Source: Halichondria panicea (taxonomy: Eukaryota > Porifera > Demospongiae > Suberitida > Halichondriidae). From it: a stretch of DNA of 64,000 nucleotides. Location: NCBI RefSeq assembly GCF_963675165.1, contig NC_087377.1, forward strand, positions 5,394,042-5,458,041. Direction: 5' to 3'. The notes below the pieces were generated by a model. The model had not been told where the DNA came from. It saw nothing but the letters and a program-made list of their open reading frames with translations, and searched no databases. Each line of letters begins with the position of its first letter. Position 1 is the stretch's first letter. Shown one piece after another: positions 56,801-64,000 of the stretch. Position numbers and translations under genes: made by a program.

Positions 56801-57832
56801 AATTAATGTTGCAACACGTACGCTGGTCCATAATTAAACATGTTTCTGCAGACTTGCCCTCAGCATTATCATTGTCAGATCGAACTACGCAGTGGTGAAA
56901 GTAACTTTCATCCAGTCCCCAGGCTATACTTTTGTATAAGCTCTCCACAGAGCATGCACTACAGTATGGTGGTCAGAATATGCAGTGAGTCGAGTACAAT
57001 GTAAAAAAGTTCGCAAGTAATCACGGTTGGACTATATACATATAGCAATAATTCAATGATGTGTGCACTTCAGACGGAATCAGACCTTAGCTATATTCTT
57101 ACGATAAATAATAATATATAATTTTGTTGCATATCTGTATATACACAATTGCCTTTTAGTATACCGGAACTATACAAAAATCTCATCATTGTTCCAAATT
57201 TGCAGAAGCATAAATTCAAGGTTCAGGTAAATCAGCAAAAACCACAAAATCAGTGCTCAAAATTTGATACGGTAGTAAAGTTGTCGTAAGATATAATCCT
57301 GTTCTCTGTAAATTATATAATTAATTGCACATAATAAAGGTGTGCTACCGTCCATGCAGGCTCATTTGTAGTAAAATTATCTGTTGGTCTAATTGTTCAC
57401 GCTCAATGTACCTTACTTTAATTAGAACCTTATTAACACCTTGTGTTATGACTATTACTACCATTATATCATACTCTTTTCTAACAATTCTCGTTGTTAG
57501 TGCTCCACTTAATTCCTCAATTTGTTTTTGTGTGAGCCTCTGGGCGCTCCACGTATTTAAGGTTTTTACTCCTCGATCTAAGAATTTGTTAAGCTACACG
57601 GTGAAGTCAATTTGTCTGTAACAAACTGTTGTTGCCAAGATAAGAGCTCAACACTAATACTATATGCGTCCACGTCTTTCAGGACCTGCGAAGTTTCAAA
57701 GCCTACATGTTCACTAGAATCCATTTTGCTCCTCCTCAATCAACCACCATCGGCCATCGCCACGACAAATCACGAATAGCTATAGGACTCGCTTTGCTCG
57801 GAATCATCAGAAGGAGTACCTCTGATAAGAAA
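56801..57832. other. Gene-poor stretch
   Basis: No gene called. On the minus strand 57360-57575 is open for about 70 codons (LTQKQIEELSGALTTRIV...) and could be a decayed element frame, but it has no start, splice or domain support. Confidence 0.4.
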
Positions 57833-57841
57833 GGTAGTGGT

Positions 57842-57899
57842 TAGCCTCGAATCCAGGCCGATTAAAGTACGTATTTTAATCGGCCTGGTCTCGAGGCTG
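57842..57899. mobile_element. Minimal two-terminus element (58 bp)
   Basis: TAGCCTCGAATCCAGGCCGA directly faces its complement TCGGCCTGGTCTCGAGGCTG with almost no interior. GGTAGTGGT flanks both sides (57833-57841, 57900-57908). It shares termini with the 50831-51925 element. A similar pair without clear duplication lies at 26236-26270. Confidence 0.7.
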
Positions 57900-57909
57900 G
57901 GTAGTGGTT

Positions 57910-59027
57910 AGTTCACTGAAATTGTGGTGTTGTGCAGCAATTTACAGTGTATACGCTAATTAATAGATGTACTGCATGGGTATATGCTTTTAACTATGAT
58001 CTATACACATTGTAAGCAAATTATCTCCCTCAAAAACACTATAATAAATAATTGTGTGATGTTTGAGTTGACTGAGAATTGTTTGAGGTGCTGTGTGTTG
58101 TTTAATTTGTCGGCAGTGTATTGTATTTCAAAAATAGGATCTTAATTAAGACTAGATCTACTATACTGCAGAGAGGAGTTATTCAATCCAGGCTACATGT
58201 ATTAAACTGCTGTTGGTGCATGCAATGCATAGATAGAGTGCATGTACATGTGTAGAAATGCTCCAGAGCTGAGCCGCCCCCACAACACAGAGGTCAAAGT
58301 TCATGGATACTTTCTCTTGTTAGGGTAATTATGATAAAGGCTAGTATGGCTAGGCTAGATAAAGGTCTATGTAGACTCTACCATTTAATATGCATTATGC
58401 TATGCCAGTGACTAATCTAGATCCAGCTATCTATATTTTGAGGAAGCAATATGTGAGTTACACTGGTACATAGTCTTGATAGAAGATGTCTAGTATACCG
58501 TAAAAACTCGATTTATTACGTTTTGCAAAAGTAAAGTTTTAATGTACACACAAAAAAAGTTATATGGGCGAATGTTAGAGGGTCGCCTTAAATCGAGGTT
58601 TTACGATAGTATATTAAAAAATCATTGTAAAATTATGTGATCTAGGCTATAATGTACTGTTTTAGCATATAGCGCATGTGCATAAGTGTTTAATTTGTCG
58701 GCAGTGTATTGCCGATATTTATTACCGGACCTCTATTAATTAAGACGACACCTTCCGGTTCTCGTTAGAGGTTGAAAAATTAGTAAAACTTGGTGTCACA
58801 TGATTTATAATTTATATTAGATATTTTTGTTGCTTCTGGAGGTAACTCTACTCAATCTACTTGCCTTGATTTCTAGCCACTTAAAACGTGTATTTTCCAG
58901 TGGGCTAGAATCGAGGCTAAGGTGTGGTTACATTTACCTCCATTTAGGATGCGACATTAAAAAATAATTTCTGTAAGTGATTATATGAATAATATTTTCA
59001 TATGAAGACACTTGTGTACATGTATTA
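57910..59027. other. Gene-poor stretch
   Basis: Two copies of GTTTAATTTGTCGGCAGTGTATTG (58108, 58688) mark a repeated segment. A terminus GGGCTAGAATCGAGGCTA of the 50831 family is near 58903-58920. No exon recognised. Confidence 0.45.
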
Positions 59028-59289
59028 CAGTGGAACCTCTGCATGTTAACAACCACCTCCGAATAAAGGCCGGTTGCTATAATTATAACGGCCAGGCACC
59101 CAGGTCCCAAATGAACAGTTTGTGTACAAAACAATCTCTCAACAAAGACCACCTCTGTATAAAGGTCAAAACATTGTTCCCCAAAGGTGTCCGTTATGAT
59201 GCGATAGATAGATAGATAAATTTTCATTAGAATAGGAATGCTACATCCACCATAACGGTAGGTTTTCATGTTAAGGAGGGGTTCCACTG
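59028..59289. mobile_element. Tc1/mariner-pogo-like MITE
   Basis: CAGTGGAACCTCTGCATGTTAAC and, in complement, CAGTGGAACCCCTCCTTAACATG form inverted ends. TA lies on both sides (59026-59027, 59290-59291). The interior is non-coding with a short GATA tract. The TA duplication and CAGTGGAACC ends resemble pogo/Tigger-type elements. Confidence 0.7.
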
Positions 59290-59687
59290 TATGATAATTA
59301 CTGTTGCCAGAAGATAGAATAGCTTTTATTCTCTCCAATACAGTGAGTCTTGTGAGCTCTCTTCGTTTTCTTTGTAGTGACCATTGTATTGATGAGCGAG
59401 GTGTTGAGCAGTTTATTAATAATAAATGCGGTACACACACACCTGTGGTGCTCCTTGGGTTAAGAATGACAGATAGACTAAATTGTATGACATTTGTTTA
59501 CATTTGTTTCCAAAGGAAGCCTATAAAGACGTTCCTATGGTTTGATCTAAAAGTCGACTTCACTGCTCGAGTATACATGTATAGCTACATTTTTCTTCGG
59601 TTCAGTCGCACTGTCTTTGAGTTTTTGACATTATTATTATTATACCAGCCCTGAACATTCCTGTACATTTTGATTTACTAGAAAACG

Positions 59688-62600
59688 ATGGCTGCACTCA
59701 CACTCGACGATTTGATTCAGGAAACTAAAGTAACAGACGCTCAATTGGGACTGAAATGTACTGTAAAGCACTTGAAGGAACTTGCACCATCTGTCGGAAA
59801 CTACCCCAAATTTGCCTCTGCATTCAACTTGACTGGTGGTGACCTATCTAATATTGAAACTGATCTCAAATTGTCATACACCTCAAAAACGGAGCAAGTG
59901 TTTCTATGGTGGAGTAAAAATACCAAGAGTTCGACCTATTTGACGTTTGTGGAAACATGCCTCAACCTCAAGGAAGGCGGCTTAGCACGTGAAATGTGCA
60001 TACTCTGTCAAGGTATGCCACTGTGTGTCTGCTAGCTCTCTTATAATAGTTTGAGTTGTTGATAGAGAGTCTATGTATTATACATCTATAGTTCTCTATA
60101 GCTGTATATACGCACAAACAATAATTATATAGACTTTCTTCCATGCTTTTAAGAGGTAAAGGTCAACTTCAACAAGCAGAAGTTTAGTCATTAAAGTAGA
60201 ACCTTTAAATTTGAGGCTTCAATTCAGAATAAATACTAAAGCTCATAATTAAATTTAATCTTTGCATGAGTTGTTGATAGAGTCTACATCTAACTCTACA
60301 CACACTAAATATTGTGTTTAGATATCAGTATCCATCTGGACCAAATACTTTCTTCCATGCATGCATGCTTTTAAAGGTCAACTTCAACAAGCAGAAGTTT
60401 ATTATGCCTCGGTGCGCTAGTGTGTTTGTGTGTCTGTCTGTCTGTGTAGGCTGCTACAGCTACTCAAGGATCAATGAAGTTCAAGTAAGAGTTTTTATAG
60501 GCTTCTAGTCATGTTTTCTTGGACGTGGATTTGCAAAATAAGGCTTTGTTTTCAAGTTGTGCCTACTTGGAATGCCGTTGCAACCTTTCACCTTTCAGTT
60601 CAGAAGAGTGCATAGCAAAACTTGTCCATGGAGTGTTGCTACTCTACTTAGTAGTTAGCTCTGCACTAGAACGCTAGCTATCGGTAGCTGCAAGAGTGAG
60701 AAGAAAACTGCAAGGCTCTGCTGGTGCAGCCATTCATTTTTAGACTTGGACTTTTGGCATCGATCGTTTTTAACAACAATCATAGGTGATCATTACCCAC
60801 TCCTTGAGTTTCTCCCATCATGATATAATGTGTGTATAGCTAAAATAGCTATAGTAGCTTTATGTTATGTAGCGTTGACACCTCCACCGAGGCATCAGCA
60901 CCCACGGTGCTTTCAGTTATTTAAATTGAGTTTAAATTTGAGGCTTCATGATTTCACAGTAAATACTGCGTGCAACTCATAATCTTGCAGATACAAAAGA
61001 CAAGGAGCCAATTACCTCTGAATCTGCATGTCTAAGTACCTCCAAGTTCCCAGTCCTGTCTACTCAAGGTATTGCCCCTAATTATTATGCATATACTCAA
61101 AACAATAATTTGTTGAAACGTAACAGGTTGAACAATTATGGACATAATTACTAGCTGTTAGTATTGTCTCATTTGTCAATTCGTATTAAAACTATATTCA
61201 TGTAGACATTATTACCCGAGGCCATGCCGTGGCCAGCGGGTATCATAGTAGTTGTCTGGTCTGTTTAATTGTTTCTTTGTGACATCTGAGTCTGCTGTAC
61301 CTAGTCACATCTGTTCTTGTTCTATGTATGCAGGTCTGCTACAGAAAACGAAATTATCGACTAGGCATGTATGTGCATTTCTGGTGGTAGTCTCCGCGAT
61401 CCTAGGCCTGTATGTCACTGGCTTACCGGATTGGAATACAATAAAACTTATTGCAGAAGGTTTGTAGACTTATAGGTTGGCTATAAGAATGATATGTACA
61501 TAATTACGTCATCTATACTATATAAAATTATAGTCTGTATATAATTATAAGCATGCATGCGCACTCCCTTTCATAATCAACTGTGTATGCATGCATGGTA
61601 AATTAATTACCGTGACTGCATATACATTGATCAGTCTGTAAAGTATATTGTTTTTGCTTGATCCTGATAATTATATGCTTAGCATAATAGGTGTGTAAAG
61701 AATAATTGAGAGTAGGAGTCAACGCCAATTTTTGGTAAAGATCAGTTTTGCATTAACGACGTCACCATGGCACAAACAATGCCTGAAGGTGAATATTATA
61801 TTCTCTGGATCAATTCAAGTCAGCAAGATAACACTGAGAGTTATTTAATAAATTATGTCGTCTTCTTAATTTTGTTTATAATTATGGGGAATAATTGGAT
61901 TTTGTATGGAACCCTTTTCAAGAATGGGGGGGGAAAAATTATCGGACCTAATGTCTGCCCGAACAATACACTTCGTAACTGAGAATGGGGTACAAGTAAT
62001 TTGGATCTGTACTTACAGATTCACCCTTTGCATCTGCAAGCACCTCTCCACAAGCTTCACAGCCTCCCGAGGTACCTGACTGTATAAGATTGCTAAGTGA
62101 ATGTTGAGATTCCCTACTGATCAGCGATGGATCAGATATTTTGTGTACACTCTATAGCTACATGTATAGAGCATTCATGCTCAATATAATTATATCCACG
62201 TGCATGCATGAATACTAGTTTCATATTCAACTCTGCATGGTGGTACACAAAATAATAATACACATGCATGTGCAGACAGAGGGGATGCAGATGTTTTGTA
62301 CCACTGACAAAGAGGAGCTGGAACATGTTGACTCAGCTGATCCCTACAAGATCCCAACAGATACTCAGGGTGCATGGGTAGCACCACACCACTTGCTGTG
62401 GGATGTGAAGCAACTTCCCGATCTGAAAGTGTATTTTTTGAATCCGGAAATTCTTGAGGATGAGCACTGGAAATGTGGGCATGCGGGTCCCTTAACAGTC
62501 GACATTATCCTGGCTTGGGCCGCTGTCTGGAATAGCCATGCTGATCACTACCCTAAAATTTCTAATTATGTAGCAAAAAGGGAAAAAGCTCATATCCGGG

Positions 62601-63506
62601 TGATATTTAAGAAGGACAGTGAGTATGCTTATGCAGTTGTATCAAGCTAGAAATTAAGTGAGATATTATTTTATCACCACCTTTGAAGCATGCAGTTCTA
62701 TAATTATAAAACCCGACTATAGACTACCTATCGATACACCATTTCAGGCACAAACATGAGTCACATGTTCTTTTCTTGTACATGCATGCAGAGAAGGTGA
62801 TCTCATCGTCAAAGGTCGGACGTTCGGCATTAGATGTTGACACGAATGAGCCGACAATGGTGCTCAACTTGTATCGCATGACAAAAGCTCTCCAGAGAAG
62901 CATTGTGATTCATGAATTTGGCCATGCTCTAGGACTGTATCATGAGCATCAGCGATCCGACTTCTGGGATGTGCTGGAATCAAAAGACAAGGACAACCAG
63001 TATCGATTCATTATTGGGATAGATCAAATGAAAACTGGAGATGGTGGTAATTGCAATCCAGCTGTTGATGCTGTGTTCAGAGATGATAATGCGCCACTCG
63101 AAAGTCAAAAATCCAGTTACGACCCAGACAGCATTATGCACTATTGGTGAGTTAACTATAAATTATGGTTATTTGGGGCAATCCGCATAATGATAGCAGC
63201 TGTTACAAAACTAACAGTAATTTGTATAATAATAAATTTTAGCAGACCGTATATTCAATGGTTTCATGTAAATGGTGTACAGTGTATAACAATTAACGAA
63301 TGATCAATCCCAATGTATAGGTTTGACACAAACTGGTTGTTAAAGAAGTATCGAAAGCGTTCAAGTGTGGCTAAACATGTGGAAGATGAGCGAGAGAGAA
63401 AGGTGTTGTTGGGAGTTCATGACCGTGACTACCACAATGGGCAGCTGGCAGAAAATCCCTCCAAGCTAGACTATGAAACATTGAATAGGGCTTATGAAGT
63501 AATAAG
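59688..63506 (+). CDS. Death - transmembrane - astacin-like metalloprotease, unit 4
   Basis: Exons: 59688-60012 (ATG; Death domain, LDDLIQETKVTDAQLGLKC, then TYLTFVETCLNL), 60991-61068 (Ser/Thr linker), 61334-61459 (transmembrane helix HVCAFLVVVSAILGLYVTG after a KTKLSTR flank), 62019-62071 (linker), 62276-62618 (A), 62792-63146 (B) and 63321-63506 (C). All phases match. The zinc site HEFGHALGLYHEHQRSD is at 62911-62961; the Met-turn SIMHY precedes the B/C junction. There is no signal peptide. Basic residues before the helix and the N-terminal Death domain predict a type II membrane protein with Death inside and protease outside the cell. It could therefore couple surface proteolysis to Death-domain signalling. 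Exon C ends in phase 2 with no following linker seen before the window ends, so the 3' end lies beyond or is lost. A short extra exon near 61767-61788 is possible but has no clear acceptor. Confidence 0.72.
60402..60897. mobile_element. Dispersed repeat, TGCCTCGGTG family, in unit 4 intron
   Basis: From TTATGCCTCGGTGCGC to CTCCACCGAGGCATCAGC, about 500 bp, with the same internal blocks as 22928-23480. The part from 60585 is shared with 49535 onward. Confidence 0.65.
60585..61880 (+). repeat. Segmental duplication SD-D, copy 2
   Basis: Partner of 49535-50760. This copy keeps the transmembrane exon open. Confidence 0.8.
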
Positions 63507-63739
63507 GTATTATGAGCTCTTGACACAATTATACATGTATGCACAATACTTTCGATTTTACTGGTCAATTTTTGAGAGTGAGCTGTCATTGTCAGGTCCC
63601 CAAGGTGTGTTCCGCCAATTATCTTCCCTCTCATTTGTTACGCTCAGCCAATACTTGCCCGTATTTTCGTCACAACAAACTTTACACTCTTCACTGTCAC
63701 TGCATGCAGACTCATGCTAATCCATGAATACATAATTAT

Positions 63740-64000
63740 GGTTAGCCGGTTTAAAATTGTTGATCATTAATCCAACTGCAGGTGGTATTTTATCGAGCAA
63801 TGTATTATAATGATTAAGCGATGTAACTCTATATATTTATGCAGAGATCCAACTCTATACATTCAGCAATGGTAAGGTCATTCATCGAGCGATGAATAGG
63901 GTTAGCCCGCGGCCTTTAATCAAAGTACGCATGCCATTATTTCAGTCATGAATGTTTCTCTGTCTATTCATGTATACTTTGTTAAAGGCTACGGTATACA
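63740..64000 (-). repeat. Left end of SD-A, inverted, running off the window
   Basis: Reverse complement matches 8060-8320: TTTGATTAAAGGCCGCGGGC versus CTGATTAAAGGCTGTGGGA, ATCGCTTAATCATT, TGCTCGATAAAATACC and TGATCAACAATTTTAAA. The rest presumably continues to the right. Confidence 0.65.

Noticed and set aside
57360-57575. Minus-strand open stretch of about 70 codons
   Set aside because: No start, splice sites or recognised family; kept only as a note.
44759-64000. Continuation of WDFY3 across a very large intron
   Set aside because: No later WDFY3 block was seen, and the interval contains SD-A plus same-strand protease genes. A nested arrangement is possible but unsupported.
1-64000. tRNA or rRNA genes
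   Set aside because: No cloverleaf with A and B boxes and no rRNA-like stretch was recognised by eye; a covariance-model scan would be needed to be certain.

Overview
This window looks like nuclear DNA of an invertebrate animal, most likely a sponge. The genes are split into short exons with GT..AG introns that are mostly phase 1. The proteins are metazoan types: Death domains, immunoglobulin domains, an astacin-like zinc protease, a Roc/COR-type GTPase and the autophagy protein WDFY3/Alfy. The DNA is AT-rich and crowded with small inverted-repeat transposons. The words ATAATTAT and GCATGCATGC recur throughout. The sponge assignment is an inference from style and gene content; no species marker is visible.

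Layout, left to right. 1-2404: 3' end of a Death-domain gene whose linker exon has been amplified in tandem. 2.4-8.2 kb: a mostly gene-poor stretch with transposon remnants and a detached Death exon (5016-5396). 8.2-13.75 kb: copy 1 of a large duplicated module (called SD-A here) that carries a broken 5' piece of WDFY3. 14.3 kb: a truncated Death exon. 16.07-24.16 kb: two astacin-like protease units in tandem, the first headed by a Death domain. 24.78-26.53 kb: a DNA transposon with 8-bp target duplications. 26.87-36.68 kb: a Death-Ig-GTPase/COR-Ig-Death gene. 38.98-44.76 kb: 11 exons encoding only the N-terminal part of WDFY3. 44.89-49.53 kb: SD-A copy 2. 49.94-54.59 kb: a damaged paralogue of the protease genes. 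54.6-59.6 kb: gene-poor, with a decayed retroelement. 59.69-63.51 kb: the best-preserved protease gene, with the order Death, transmembrane segment, protease. An inverted SD-A end closes the window.

The most interesting content is the Death/astacin family. Protease exons A, B and C (zinc site HEFGHxLGLxHEH, Met-turn SIMHY) are flanked by Pro/Thr/Ser-rich linker exons, Death-domain exons and, in two copies, a transmembrane exon. The module boundaries are largely phase 1, so modules can be shuffled without breaking frame. The exon phases also allow the tandem protease units at 16-24 kb to be spliced into the Death-Ig-GTPase gene at 26.9-36.7 kb. That would make a very large protease/GTPase/Death-domain protein, but it is unproven.

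The locus has been reshaped by duplication. At least five families of long repeats link distant parts of the window. One SD-A/protease-gene junction lies where WDFY3 stops and where the third protease gene has lost its 5' exon.

Exon coordinates were read by eye from splice motifs, phase and paralogue comparison. Those supported by several paralogues are reliable to the base; single-copy ones are less certain.
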